Part shown: piece after piece, positions 1 through 11,899 of the stretch
How the letters are laid out: the number at the start of each line of letters is the position of its first letter
Position numbering within the stretch: position 1 is the first letter of the stretch
Source of the DNA: Myoxocephalus aenaeus
Taxonomy: Eukaryota; Chordata; Actinopteri; Perciformes; Cottidae
Reading direction: 5' to 3'
NCBI GenBank assembly: GCA_038501785.1
Contig: JBAMJR010000097.1
Coordinates: forward strand, 2,472,501-2,536,500
Length of the DNA: 64,000 nt
Notes under the pieces: model-generated
What the model was told of the DNA's origin: nothing
The model's input: only the letters and a program-made list of their open reading frames with translations
The model's database searches: none
Translations under genes and position numbers: made by a program

Positions 1-35
1 GATCAGTATATGATGAGTCCGTATACCTGCAGCAG

Positions 36-125
36 TCACATCTCAAAGTGACGGTAGATGCTCTCCACGTAGCTCAGGACCCTTTGCCAATCAGGACCTC
101 CTGCCCTCAGCATCTCCTCTACCGT
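36..125 (-). CDS. Cytospin terminal coding exon
   Basis: 90 bp from the CCATAG acceptor to the TGA stop (plus-strand 36-38). It encodes TVEEMLRAGGPDWQRVLSYV then ESIYRHFEM. Other cytospins end in a similar short aromatic tail. Positions 1-35 are the start of the 3' UTR, which continues outside the window. Confidence 0.94.
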   Translation of the reverse strand, partial: TVEEMLRAGGPDWQRVLSYVESIYRHFEM

Positions 126-3100
126 CTATGGAGCAAAGATTTAAAATACGTTCGTGAGCTCAAAATCAACCTTGCATCTGCCATAGAAGCGTCAGATGAG
201 GCTTTACTGTAAAATGTTTGGGTTCAATTAGAAAAGACACCAAGGCATACCAGGGTTTGTGCAATCCCAACAGTCTCTCCTGTTTTGAACGCCAGGCTGA
301 GATTCTCCCTCTACAAAGCAAAGAACGAATCGATAAGCTGAACACCATAAATCACTTGGCCATTCCTGTCCATTAAACAAGCGCCAGGAACGGGTCCTAC
401 CTTGTTCTCTGGAGTGAGAGTGGTGTAAGGGATGTGTGAGGGGAGGTAGGTGTGATACACGGCACAGAAGGCGAGCCCGTCGGCCCAGCTGCTGCTGAAG
501 TTGGTGATGTCGATATTCTGCAGGGAGGGGAAAAGACAGAAAAGATTACTGTAACACAAGAGAACGAATGGGTTGGTACGTTTTGTCCACATTTCTTTCC
601 ACTCTTGTTGCTGTGAAAAAGATACAAACTTGAAAACGTAAATCATGTCTGGGGTCACCTTGTAGCCTTGTGTTCGGCTCTGACACCAACGGAGCAGAGA
701 GTTTCTCTTTGAGCCTCCGTGGCGACGCAGCAGCAGGTTGAAACCATCCTGGGACCTGACAACAACAAGATTAAAAGGATGAGGAGCTTTTTGGTTTGAA
801 CACTGCAGGAGCTGTTGTCAGTCAATTCTAAAAAAATAATCATGTCACATAGTGGACTCTGTTATCGACAGGAAAACCTAATTAACACATTGATTCCAAG
901 CACGAGACGTGTTCTGGCCCAAATATCGAGCTCTATGAGTTTCACCAGACAAATGCACTTGGGTTGAAACGAGTAATTAGACTCACACAGGATGCAGCAA
1001 TTGGGCTGCTCCCTTGTGTGCGAGTGTATGTGTGAAGACTCACCTGGTGGGAGGCAGCTCAGTGAGGGTAGAGTTGTACTTGTTCAGAGACTCCTCACGT
1101 TTCCCTGTAAAGACAAGCAACCGCACTTCATTGCCCAGCAGCATGCTGCCAGTGTGAACACTCCAAGCAGCGGTGGAAGGAGGGAGGTTGAGCTACAGCA
1201 CCCTTAAACCTGCGTACATACATTTTCTACATGTTTACAGCAGCTTTGATTGATTTTTGGACACTTGGTGGCAGCAGAACAAGCTGTAAGATTGACGTTC
1301 AGCATCTGAAGAAGCGAACTAGTGAGGAAACAATTGCCCAATTGAAATGAATGCATCTCCTTCATTAAACATTTGTAAATATCTTAAATCCTGCATTGTT
1401 TACATGTTTACTTGCTGGCATGCTTTTTCCTCCACTGATTTTGTTGGCACATTGATACACTTCCTGGCACGTTACTGCCACCAATTATTATTCTTGCGCT
1501 TCCTCATGCACATACTGTAGCCAATACGAACACAGATCTGCCGACTTGTACGCATTTTGAGATTGTTTCTTACTGCAGGAAGCCTCCTAAATTAGTAAAG
1601 CCGATGTATTTCTATTTCACCTGTCCCATGCTCTCAGATATGTCCGCTTGCTTATGGGATTAAATTGACTTAAAAACCATAATCATAATGTACAGTGTTT
1701 CAGAACACATTATTTCAGTTTACAGTCAAAAATAGTCCCCATTTCTCTCTGAGATGCAGTGGACAAGTATAAAGTTACATAAAATGGAAATACTAAAGTA
1801 AAGTACAAGTACCGCAGTACTAAAGTATCCTACATTTCGACCACTGCTAGAGCCAAACATTGTTTACAAGAGCACAAAGATCCTCACAGATCTAGCCTCA
1901 TAATTTTGCTTTCAATGTACACCAGGTTGATGCATTTCATTTTCAAAATGTTCTTCTCGAGGCGCAAGCCCTCACCCACCACAGCCTTACAAAGTCCTGT
2001 TGTTATTATGGACAGCAGCTCATTGTGCCGTCAGCAGTGTGATGAGTCTGACGTATTTAGGTCGCTGAAGTGATACTAAAAAAAATAATAATTGTAGGAC
2101 GCATTTGTGAAAAGCATTGCTCAAAAACTACACCGGTTACCATAAACAATTAGAGGGTCAAACTGGTCCCATGAAGAAGAAAAAAAATACGGCTATGCCA
2201 CAAACACAAGCATACTGTGACACATACACAAACACACCTGTGTCAGCGCTTGACCGGCTGTCTTGCCAATCCAGACTTCTTTGGCCTTTCAGTTTCCCCA
2301 AGTTCTTTAAAACAGACAAGATTCCTTCAAATTGAGTCAAAATCACTCCATGATCAGCAAACCACGGATTAAGCGTGCATTTCCTGGCTCACAAGCACAC
2401 TCTAATGAAGGATCCTCCTCAAGATAAAGTGTCTCACCTTGTTTGTAGGGCCGACAGTTGAGGCGGTATGTGTCTGGGAAGTTCCATTCTGCATAGTGGG
2501 GGAGCCTGAGGAGGCAGGTAACCTGGACAGGCTTCTGTAACGTTATAATACACAGTTAGGAGAACAGCCCAGATAGACCAAACCAACTACCTTTAATAGC
2601 ATGCATTTAGTAGACAGGTGTTCCACTCCACTCCAGCTGGAGATAAAGCTGTTCAAACGGTCCTCAAGTGGCCCCAAGACGGCCTGTGGATTGAGCAGTT
2701 GTGCAACACAGTCAAAAGAAACAACTATCACAGTCCTGACCAAATTTGGTGATTGTTATTTATTTGCCACTGCTACGTCAGAGACCAAAAATGTGAAGTG
2801 ATTTTGGCTTTGCTTTGAAATGGCTGACTGTCATAACAAATGTAAGTGCCACCTACACAACATTATGCTTTAGTGTGTTCCTCTGGATTCCCCAAAAAGT
2901 CACACAAAGGTCAAACCGTTCACCTCACCTTGACCTCTCCGTGGTTAACGTCCTTCGCGGCTCGCTGGACCGCGCCTCCTCTCCGCTCCTCTCCTTATTG
3001 GTCACGTTTCTCAGGTAACGCTTGGTGACACCTTTACAGCCCGCTCTGGCATCCTCGCTCACGACGTTCTTCGTCGATTCATTCTGACTCCCACTTTCCG

Positions 3101-4879
3101 TTCCTTCTCGCCCCAGCCTGTACAGCCCCCTCTCCCTGCCCCTTTGGGTCCCTTCTTTGCTTTCAGAGCTGTTGGTTGCTTCTCCATTGGGCCTCTCTGG
3201 TTCCTGACATGGAGCCTGGGTGAGAGTCGCCAGTCTCTGCCTGCTCTGCTTTAACTCCCCTCTCAGGGTTACCAGTTGCATGTCAGCCTCCTTCTGTCTC
3301 TGCTGGGAAGCAGCCAGCTCCCTCTCCACGTCCTTGTGCGCCGCTCGGAGCGCCGTCAGCTCTTCTTCTGCCTCGGCTCTCAGGCGGTCTGCCACTGACA
3401 CCGCCACCTGTAGGTCAGCCTGGAACTGCAGCCATTCCCCGCGCTCCGTCTAGAGGGGAAAGAATCGGGGCGCTTATGTGAAGAACATTTGTTATTCCAA
3501 CTGACTGATGACGCTTTCTATGAACGCAGACTGACATTTTTTTTCCCCTAAAAGATGAGGTAGATGGTCACCTAAACACATCAACTCATAAACATCCAGA
3601 TCGTTTCTTATTCAAATTTACTTCCAAAATCAAAACATTTTTGAATAGAGTACACACCAGCAGGTCATACCGCCACACTACTGTCGGCAAATAATTGTCT
3701 CCAATAACTAATTAAAGCACACAAAATGAAACTTTTTAAACCTGAATTGAAATGACTGCCAAAACAAACAAACAAACATAGCTGAACTCTCAGCAGACAA
3801 TGACTATAATCAAATAAACAATACAATTTACCATTTGGGTCTCATTAGAGGACAAGGTTAAACTGAACTGAGCGACAAGCTTCAGCAAGCAGAGAGGATG
3901 GGAGCTGGCAGGTTCACTCTAATGAGGCATAACGGAATTGTGAGCCGAACGGTTTCGCTCATGTCATCTAAAAATCAACAAGTGTATGTTCTCAGCTATT
4001 AGAGAAAAAACAAAGTTTGAACACAGGCAGGAAAAAGATTTAAGCAACATGTTTTTTTATAAATAACAGCATTACACAAGAGTTCCTTTTTGTAAACAGT
4101 GACGCAGTTTAAAGGTCTAGGGACTTTATTGTGAAAGGTAAGAGAGGAAGGAGTGGATCTGGGACGAGCTGCCTTTGTCAAGAATGAAAAGAATAATAAA
4201 GTTGCCGGTCTTGGCTGCCTCTGTTGTTGTACAGTGTAGTGTACGTTTTGAGTCTGTCCTTTCTGCACAATGGAATTGGATGATGCCTTTATTTGAAAGG
4301 TCAGAAAAAGAAAAAAGAAAAATCAACCTTCTTATGAGAAAAAAGGAATTCTGCTGCGTAACATTTGCATTCTGTGTGAGCTACTCCTGACAAAAACATC
4401 AGTTTGAAAAAATATATTGACATGAATTAATAACGCAAAAGAACAAAGAGTCATTAGAGTGTAAAAAGGCCATCACTCTAACACAAGCTCAGTTTTCATT
4501 CTTCAGGAGTATTATTGCCTTGGACGTGCACAAACACTGCCCCACACATTGAAAATACACTCTCAGAACCAATGAAGCCAGATGGCAAACAATACAAGGA
4601 CATTATAAGAAATGTGACGCAACCATCGTCATAAAAAAGGGCGGGAATTAGGGGGGAAAGAAAAGAAAAGACGATAAAAGTGGTTGAAATCCGGTACAGA
4701 TGTAATACTGTGAAGACTGTGGAGACATGAAGTGGTACATGAGGGAGTGCTGAGGAGCGGAGCGGTTGGGAAGGTCGGTAATTAGATGAAGAATGGATTG
4801 AGATGTGGCGGAGGAGGCAATATCTGAGCCAAGTCTGACCGGTGACTCAAGACCACAGCTGGACTTGATTACACTGCAT

Positions 4880-4913
<34 letters not shown>

Positions 4914-5404
4914 CATATTCCCCTCTTCTCTCCCACACATACACCTCCCTTATTCTCTTACTACCAAACCACACTGTTCAGTTTTCTCTCACACACATCT
5001 ACACGTTCAGGGGTAAGATGGAGCCCATTCTCCCTGGCAGGCAACGTGTGTCAAATGAATAGTAGTCCATGTTTGGAGAACTTCTATATTAAGTAATACA
5101 CCCATTTGGACTTGAAGGAGCTTGTCTTCACACGGTCTTCGTTATCGGCACATGACTCCAACTGGAGCATGTCTGTTGAAGGAAACAGGAAGGAGTGCTC
5201 ATCAGGTTCACACTGAGATAAGGGTGTGGATTGTCAGACACAAGCACACACTCGTGCTCCCTCAAGAGCTGACCTAGTGGCCCACTGCAAGACCAGATGT
5301 GGTATCCAGCCCACACACACACTATAAACTTGATGCACATCTGAGTTTCTGACAATTCCTGGAAAGGGTCCAGCACACTTGGAGATAGAGAGTGTGTGGT
5401 GTGT

Positions 5405-5482
<78 letters not shown>

Positions 5483-8400
5483 CTAACCATCTGTCCCTAG
5501 TTCACCTCCCCACCCAGTCGTTTCGATACATACTTGGGGAAACATCCCAGCTCCATAATGGCTCCTCTCTCCAGCTTTCCAAAGCCTGTGGTGTGCATTC
5601 AGAAAAGCGGTTGAATACGCCGTTACAGCTATTAAGGGACATTTCATTGACGCTATTAAGGGACATTTCATTGACTCTATAGAAGTCGCACTATACGGGC
5701 AAATTCCCCCCTACTGGCACATGAAAATAGCCCGGTAGCGCCTCCAAGCTGCATATCTAAATGTCCATAAACATCAGAGAAAGGGATCCCATGTCACTAC
5801 CATTTAACTTGTCGCTGCAAATTGGACACAGCACACAGCCCCCCCTCCTCCAAACACACTAAATCTTAAATTCTACACATGAACAACCTCCGTGGCCTCC
5901 AGATACCGGGCCTTTGAGTTCCTGGAGCAGCCTAGCGAGGAGGGAAAGAGAGCAGAGGGAACCGGGAGATCATTCCTGTAAATCTCCGGCAGCGTTCACC
6001 TGGAACTGATTCCAAAGCAGGCCTTTGTGATCGACTAAATCTCCAGGTGGAAGTGTTTTCATTTTTGTTGGTTAAGACAATTGAAGACTGGTGGTGCGCA
6101 TAAGCACAGACAGATGGCACATGGCGTAATACCCTTCGTAGTTCGATGCACATCGGGTAATCATGTGCTTTCAGAATTCAGTTTAACTACAGTACATCAG
6201 GAAAACATTATGGCCTCGGACAGGCAGAGAAAGATAGGAGCGTTTGGGAACACAGGGATGAAAACGGATGAAGAGGCGCGGAGGAGAGGCTTAGCTGACA
6301 GAGTGGGACTGGAAGAATAACGGCTTCTTAAATTACACAGAAAAAAAGAAAGAAAAAAAAAAAAAAAAAAAGGTCAAAAAACAAGGACGTCAGAGCTAAA
6401 GCGAAAAAGGCCGAAGCAACTTGGGGTCAGATGAAAAGATGGGTGTAAGGGAAAGAACAGACTTAAGAGGCGAGGAAGCGAGATAGAGGAGGAGGGGCTG
6501 GGGAGAAGAGAGCGGAAGGGATGAGATAGAGAGGAGCGTTGCAGCAAAAAGTTGGAGGGTAATCGTTTTGGGTTTTCGTGCTCAGGGAGGAGTGGTCAGT
6601 TCTCAGTCGGAGACAGAATGAGGGAATGAAGAAACGGCGGAGAGGCACAGCAAGGGAGGAAGGCTTCCGTACAAAGCTTGAAAAACAATCGCACCAGCCA
6701 AGACTTTCAATGCATCTAAACGTGTTTGAGAGTCTTCCGTCTCACGTGGAGCGCACACACAAAAACACATGGCCAGTCAGTCACTGCGCAACCCCCCCCA
6801 ACCTCGCCACACAGCACAAAACAAGTTTTGTCTCCTGAACAGCCGAATGTGAACCCCCTCCTCCGCACTGCACTCCCATTCTCGCCACAGAAAGGCTCCC
6901 AGGACAGCAGAACAAACCGAGAGGGTTCATAAAGTCGAGCTTTGCCGGCTTATATTGCCCTACCGAGGGCCCATGTAAACACAGTGTTGGATTGCCCCGA
7001 TTTCTAATTCACGGCTACCTCTCAGTGGCATACCACAGTCTCTCTGAGCTTCAGCTGGCCAGTGCAACGCTGACATTTCCAGGTCCCACACAGGGATGTG
7101 GGAAAGTGGAGGAGAGAGGAAGGAAAAACAGGGATTGAATATCAAGAGTACATGATACTTGGTTGCATTATAACAACTAAAACAATTCATAAACGTTGTA
7201 GTCAAAGTGAGGACAGTCACAGGGGGGAGAAAGGAGGAGAAAAGAAATGAGGCGTACTGTAAGGTTCCAGCTGTTGTAATCTGTGGCAGATATAGAGGAA
7301 GCTGGGAGCCTCTGGCTACAATCCTCATAAGGGAGGGTCAAGAAATTGGAACGAACGACGCACAGGAAATTACCGCAGCATATCACCACGCTCATAAGAG
7401 CGTGGAACGCCCGAGCAATAGCACTGAAGAATGCTTGCAGAATTTACATTACTATCGTGCATGGTTTCTTAATTTTTTTGCTTTGTGTTTGGAACCCAAA
7501 AGTGTCTCAATCCGAAATAGTGGCAAAAATAAAAACGAGCAATGAAGAAAACAGGTGTCCTGCTAACATTCAAGAGGGTTGTTCTCCTTTCAAAAGTAGC
7601 CACACATGCAACTATCTTGGATCAATTCTACAAGTATGAGCAACAAAAAAACAACTTTGACAGACGACAATCTCAAAGATGTTCCTCTTCTGGGCCTCTC
7701 AGGAGAAGCAGAGGACAGGAAGACCCCCATTAGCAAAGCTGCAGCTCCCAGAGGGGCCCAGTATCAGGCCTATTGTGATAGAGGGGGATGGAGGGTGACA
7801 GGGCTTGTTCTGCTGTTATCTCCTGGATGAAAGGTCACAATCGCTACTCTGACTGATGTATAATTTGAGTGTGTGGCTTCCTGTTTACATTGCTATACTT
7901 ATCCACTGTATTGTGTTGGCAAAAAGGCATTTTTCTTCTTGTTTGAAAACTAGCACTAAAGATAGGAAAAGGTGGGAAATTCAAGAGAAACTTTGAAATG
8001 AAAACTCAAAAACTACGACTTTTAGATGACTGAGGTATTTTCTCCGTCAAAGTGGTCCCGAATTGACTGAGCAAAGCCCTGCTCCTCTTAGTTACCATTA
8101 CTATGTCTGTCAAGTTACCACTCTCAAATCATAGTAAGTTTTGAAACAATGGGTCCTTGGCTTGAGAGAGAGGAAGACAAAGGCAGATTTCTCATTTTTA
8201 GTCGGGGGCCAGTGATTTTACTGGTTGAAATGGTAATTGTCCCAAGGTGTAGCTAGCTAATTAAGCTCATGTTAGCTCCATGAGTTTGTTAAAAACTTTG
8301 TCTTGAGCTAACTTTTTAGGTTTGCAGCTGACTCCTTTTATATTGAGATACCGGCAAAATGCATCTTTAGCAAACTATGATGGCTACATACACGACAGTA

Positions 8401-9630
8401 GTATTGGTAGTAAGCTAATTAGCAGAACATGCTAACCTTCGAGGCTTACGTCAGAGTAGAAAAACACATTGTTCAATCCATGCCATGTACTTTTGTCTTG
8501 TACTTTTGGTTTGGAATGGCAGTATTTCCCAGGTTTCCCAGGTTTTTGTGAGACTGTGGAGGGTGGACCGTGGACCCTCGAGTAGGGGTGAGGGGGCATA
8601 ATACAGCTCCATGTAGACCGCTTCAATGCAGAGAGACCAAAACTATACAAGCATACCGGACCTACGTACAATTGCTAAATGAACAGTCGCTGCTCGGGGG
8701 AGGGGTTTAGGGAATGGTCCTTATCATACCATGATCATATTGAAAAACAAACTAACTTTCTAGGGCAACTCACCTGTAAAGTACTCTTCAAACTCTTCAC
8801 TTCTGTCAGTAGATGCTTCAGTATCTCTGAGGGAAGGATACAGAAATGTCAGAAGACACAACATGCATATTAATGTCAAGGAAATGGATTTACCCTTCTC
8901 AACACAGAGAAATGTCAAGCCTACAATGAAATGAGGATTGTTGGTGCTCAAACTAAAATTCTGCAGACCTGAATAGTATTTATCATCAGAATATAAAGGA
9001 TATTGTATTAGATCTTACCTGCAGTGTAGGTGGCCCCATCCTGACTGGCAGTGATACCCACTGTTGACCTGCACTCCTCTATCAGCTTCTCCAGCTCCCC
9101 CCCCTGGCTGTCCCCAGCTTCCTGAGATGGCAGTAAAGACTGACTCAGACCACTGTCCCTTTCCCTCCAGTTGTGCCCAGAAGAGCCGTCCACCACAGGT
9201 GAGACAGTATACAGAGAAGGGGGGCTCTTTGTGGGGCTGCTGGACACAGTCTTCCCCTGGGAGGCCAGAGGTCGAGGGGTGGAAGTAGGAGGACCACCAT
9301 TCCTCCCCAGAGCAGCTTGTCCTTTACTCACAGTACATCCTGGCTTGGTGTGCAGTGAGCTAACTCCAGGAGCAAAGGTGAAGCTATTTGAACTGCCTGG
9401 TGGATGAGGTATCCAATCAGGAGCGGCACTGGAAGTGCTAGGGTTGGTGCTTGGCTGTGCTTTCTTCCCACTGGATGCAAGGACTGGGACTGGAGGTGGC
9501 GATGAAACTGGTGCTCCGGAGGAAGGTTGAGGTGAAGTAGGGTGAAGGAGTTGGGGGACACCGGGCATAGAAGTAGGCCCCTCACTCTGTGGAGAAGCAG
9601 GAGGAGTGTGGAAACTATCCCCAAGGGCCC
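36..9630 (-). CDS. Cytospin-family protein (SPECC1/SPECC1L-like), 3' part of gene, nine exons
   Basis: Cytospins are cytoskeletal adaptors that link actin and microtubules, through coiled coils and a C-terminal calponin-homology (CH) domain. Joining nine minus-strand exons gives, in order: a Pro/Ser-rich region of about 190 residues; a charged coiled coil (LEKLIEECRSTVG, ILKHLLTEVKSLKSTLQ, ERGEWLQFQADLQVAVSVAD); a hydrophilic Ser-rich linker; then a CH domain with the family hallmarks GGSKRNSLLRWCQ, NIDITNFSSSWADGLAFCAV, YLPSHIPY and GGPDWQRVLSYVESIYRHFE before the stop. The NIDITNFSSSW block and RGEWLQFQADLQ are diagnostic of cytospins. Seven of the eight exon junctions keep phase; the one between the exons at 2438-2534 and 1044-1104 is off by one base. 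The first exon seen enters in phase 1, so coding sequence may lie further upstream. The coiled coil diverges from what I recall of human SPECC1 and SPECC1L (AVSVADRLRAEAEEEL, against AVVVAND in those proteins), so I do not assign a paralogue. Confidence 0.88.
251..310 (-). CDS. Cytospin exon: CH domain, penultimate
   Basis: 60 bp (20 codons, phase 0), acceptor TTTGTAG and donor CTG|GTATGC. It encodes RENLSLAFKTGETVGIAQTL, aligning with the family pattern of RRN, LAFQAAESVGI and a final TL. Confidence 0.92.
401..517 (-). CDS. Cytospin exon: core of CH domain
   Basis: 117 bp (39 codons, phase 0 at both ends), acceptor CCCTGCAG and donor AACAAG|GTAGG. It encodes NIDITNFSSSWADGLAFCAV and YHTYLPSHIPYTTLTPENK, close to the human cytospin CH domain as I recall it. 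Confidence 0.96.
659..755 (-). CDS. Cytospin exon: start of calponin-homology domain
   Basis: 97 bp, acceptor TTGTCAG and donor AAG|GTGACC. It encodes SQDGFNLLLRRH followed by GGSKRNSLLRWCQSRTQGYK, the first CH helix with the family WCQ motif. Exit is in phase 0. Confidence 0.93.
1044..1104 (-). CDS. Cytospin exon: linker before CH domain
   Basis: 61 bp, acceptor CTTTACAG and donor CACCAG|GTGAG. It reads KREESLNKYNSTLTELPPT and then splits an Arg codon with the next exon. The other two frames contain stop codons, so this frame is well determined. Confidence 0.8.
2438..2534 (-). CDS. Cytospin exon: Ser/Thr-rich linker
   Basis: 97 bp, acceptor TTACAG and donor AACAAG|GTGAGA. In the phase delivered by the upstream exon it reads a low-complexity linker (SLSRLPASSGSPTMQNGT) ending in NK. 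That frame leaves in phase 0, but the next exon at 1044-1104 is open only when entered in phase 1. Either a short exon of 3n+1 bases is missed or one base is missing. Confidence 0.7.
2929..3449 (-). CDS. Cytospin exon: coiled coil and hydrophilic linker
   Basis: 521 bp, acceptor CTAG and donor TCAAG|GTGAGG; enters in phase 0 and leaves in phase 2. It begins TERGEWLQFQADLQVAVSVA, continues as a Glu/Ala/Arg-rich coiled coil, and ends as an Arg/Glu/Ser-rich linker (ERSGEEARSSEPRRTLTTER). The plus-strand open frames here are shadows of it. Confidence 0.88.
4881..4910. repeat. (CA)15 microsatellite
   Basis: An uninterrupted CA run in the cytospin intron. It creates spurious Thr-His open frames. 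Confidence 0.95.
5407..5481. repeat. (TG)n microsatellite, about 37 units
   Basis: An uninterrupted TG run in the cytospin intron. It creates spurious Cys-Val and Thr-His open frames on the two strands. Confidence 0.95.
5629..5676. repeat. 24-bp tandem duplication
   Basis: Two adjacent 24-base copies (5629-5652 and 5653-5676), beginning CTATTAAGGGACATTTCATT, differ only at the last base. They lie in the large cytospin intron and have no evident function. Confidence 0.9.
8774..8826 (-). CDS. Cytospin exon: coiled-coil segment
   Basis: 53 bp between a pyrimidine-rich TTCCCTCAG acceptor and a TTACAG|GTGAG donor. In the frame set by the upstream exon it reads ILKHLLTEVKSLKSTLQ, a heptad-like helix. 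It exits in phase 0 and joins directly to TERGEWLQFQADLQ in the next exon. Another frame (DTEASTDRSEEFEEYF) is open but does not fit the phases. Confidence 0.85.
9019..9630 (-). CDS. Cytospin exon: Pro/Ser-rich region and start of coiled coil
   Basis: 612 bp between a CTAG acceptor (9631-9632) and a GCAG|GTAAG donor; enters and leaves in phase 1. It reads ALGDSFHTPPASPQSEG, a long Pro/Ser/Thr-rich stretch with SPTKSPPS and STPRP motifs, then the charged helix GGELEKLIEECRSTVGITAS. A Met codon starts at 9568, but the frame is open upstream to the acceptor, so it need not be the start. Confidence 0.85.
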
Positions 9631-11100
9631 CTAGAGGGGGGACAAAATGAATTCAGATGAAAGAAAAGCAAATACATTTTAAAACCCACTCAATATATGT
9701 ATAAGGGCTTCAATGGTTTGTTAGTTGTGCTTAATTGTCACCACACAGGCGTCACGGTCCGAAAAGCGCTGTACGAACCGAACCGTGACTTCTGTTTATC
9801 CCTAACATATATAGTTTATGATCGGCTGTTAATAACAATTTGTCAGATATCATAGTTCTGGAAAAAGTGCCTTTACCTCATTTAAAATGACACTTACTCT
9901 TTCTCCCCAATTGAAAAATCCAGAGTGTTTGGATATGCAAATATTTCTTATTTGGGAAGTTAATCACAAGAGGTCTCGTGCTTCACTGATCCGATGTCCA
10001 GTCTAAGTGTATTTTGCCGTGTACGTAGCATACTGGACTGCGATTGGCTCCCAAAGTCCGGCTCGTTTTAAACTAAGATTTACGGTAAGCACAGAGAAAC
10101 CGTCCTCTTTCAGCAGATGACTGTAAAAAACACACAAAAAACAGCCTTCTAGTGTCAAACTTCTGCACATACACCATTCTGCACAGTGAAGGTCAAACAT
10201 CCAAGTGAAGTAGCAAGGCTTTAAAGTTAAGAATAATAAAACACAACAAAACAGGATAGAAATAACTGACTGAGAAACTAAATCATGGACAGACTGTAGA
10301 AAAGAAAACAGTGTAGTGGCATGTTGACACTAAAAACACCATTCAGAGAGGTGACCAGGCCGGCAGACATCCAGGCCGTGCCCCTGAAGATGAATGCTTT
10401 AATACAGACATTCCTCTTGGGCCGCTCATCCACAATGTTGTGTGTGCGACATTCATTCTCCAAATTCAGGAACACACACAGAGGACAAATGTCTCCCATA
10501 CATAGACCAATTTGCAGCAGGCAGGCTCAAATACATTTCCAGAATTTGACACAAGAGCAATAACACAAGTGATTTCTACTCTTTTGGCTCAGCGCTCCTG
10601 GCCCATAACAGCGAGCCACTAATAATAACTTTAACAGCGATGGGAACCACTGGGCATCTTGAATCCTTCTTTTCTTTCCTCCTATTCCTTGTTTGGACAA
10701 AAGTCTCACGGCCAGTCAAAATAAGTGTTTTTCCTTTTTCCGTGTTTGCAAAGTAACGCACGACCAGACGTAAAGCCAAATCACTGGGAAGGAATGACAG
10801 GATTGTCTTAATAACTTTCTCATGCCCCCTCTGCTTTTTGTTCGTCCAACCATGCGCACGGGTGGCAGATTGACTGAATGAGTGTGCGTGTGTCCATTGA
10901 GGTCTGTCTGCGTGTCTCTGTGTGTCTCTGTGTGTGTCAGATAGCATTAGGCCTCCTGTGATTAATCCGCTGCCCTTGCGCTGAGCCGGGGAATTCTGCC
11001 GATTCATCACAGCTGGCCCGAACGAATCGCAAAGGTACGCCAGGAGAATGACCACTCACTGTGCATCACACAGGAGGGCTGCCAAGATTCCTGCTGCGCA

Positions 11101-11103
<3 letters not shown>

Positions 11104-11139
<36 letters not shown>

Positions 11140-11225
11140 TTGCTTGCTTTCGTACAGTCTCCTCGCTCTTCCTGAATTTCTTCCTGTACCATCCTCCTTC
11201 TACTACATGTTCTAAACATGAGGCC

Positions 11226-11281
<56 letters not shown>
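11104..11281. repeat. Two (CA)n tracts separated by about 90 bp
   Basis: CA runs at about 11104-11137 and 11226-11281. The open frames across them are low-complexity translations. Confidence 0.92.
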
Positions 11282-11283
<2 letters not shown>

Positions 11284-11585
11284 ACCAGGCGTATGTGTGT
11301 ACTGCCAAACATTTGAAATCTATTGAAGCATGCAGAGACAGACCAAAGGAGATTCAAGGGAAGTGGGTTGACCAGAGCTAGTTAAAAAGAAAAGGAAAAA
11401 GAAATTGCAGGCTCATTAGTGTGTGTGTCTGTCTGTTTATGTGTTGACCTACCTGTGGGTCCATGGCCGTCCTTGCTGGAAAAGTTACCCATACTGCGGT
11501 AATGGGATTTGGGCAACTGATGGGGCCACTGATGGTGCTTGTTGCTCTTTCACTCAGACCAAAGTGACCTGCTCAGACCAAAGTG

Positions 11586-11612
11586 ACACACACACACACA
11601 CACACACACACT
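11586..11612. repeat. (CA)13 microsatellite
   Basis: A short uninterrupted CA run. The sequence just before it is a near duplicate (GACCAAAGTGAC occurs twice at 11557-11587). Confidence 0.9.
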
Positions 11613-11899
11613 CAGAAAGATGATGGAGGAAGTCATGCACTTCCAGCATGCACTGTTATCCAGCTGAGAAATACTTCCGTGAGCTCAGCTCTGCACTGAG
11701 GTGATCTTCATGCCTTTAAAGTGTATGATCTACTAGTGGAGTTTACAGGGAAGTCCACACGTGACAACCGAAACAAAAAACACGGTAACATCCGACTGAA
11801 AACCGTCTACGAGAAATGAGCAACACAACTACAACACAACTACTTCAAAGTTTGCAAAACAAATTTGATTTACAAAAAAAAGAAGTCATTTTGCTCTAA

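Larger units (their letters stand above)
3450..8773. other. Cytospin intron, no other gene seen
   Basis: About 5.3 kb between two phase-matched cytospin exons. It holds (CA)n and (TG)n microsatellites, a 24-bp tandem duplication, a poly-A-rich run near 6341-6371, and stretches near 8260-8440 rich in GCTAGC/TTAGC motifs typical of dispersed fish repeats. No frame in it shows coding character. Confidence 0.6.

Noticed and set aside
2438..2534. Alternative frame KPVQVTCLLRLPHY in the cytospin linker exon
   Set aside because: It fits the downstream phase but not the upstream one, and the Ser/Thr-rich frame looks more like a cytospin linker. It is recorded in the frame-gap finding.
5128..5490. 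Long Thr-His or Cys-Val open frames over CA/TG tracts (also near 11007-11381, 43109-43441 and 37135-37719)
   Set aside because: They are mostly translations of dinucleotide microsatellites with no motif and no linked exons.
8774..8826. Frame DTEASTDRSEEFEEYF in the 53-bp cytospin exon
   Set aside because: It does not match the phase of the flanking exons; the ILKHLLTEVKSLKSTLQ frame joins both sides exactly.
10576..11055. 159-codon minus-strand open frame upstream of the cytospin exons
   Set aside because: No recognisable domain, no suitable splice link in phase with 9630, and composition like the surrounding intron.
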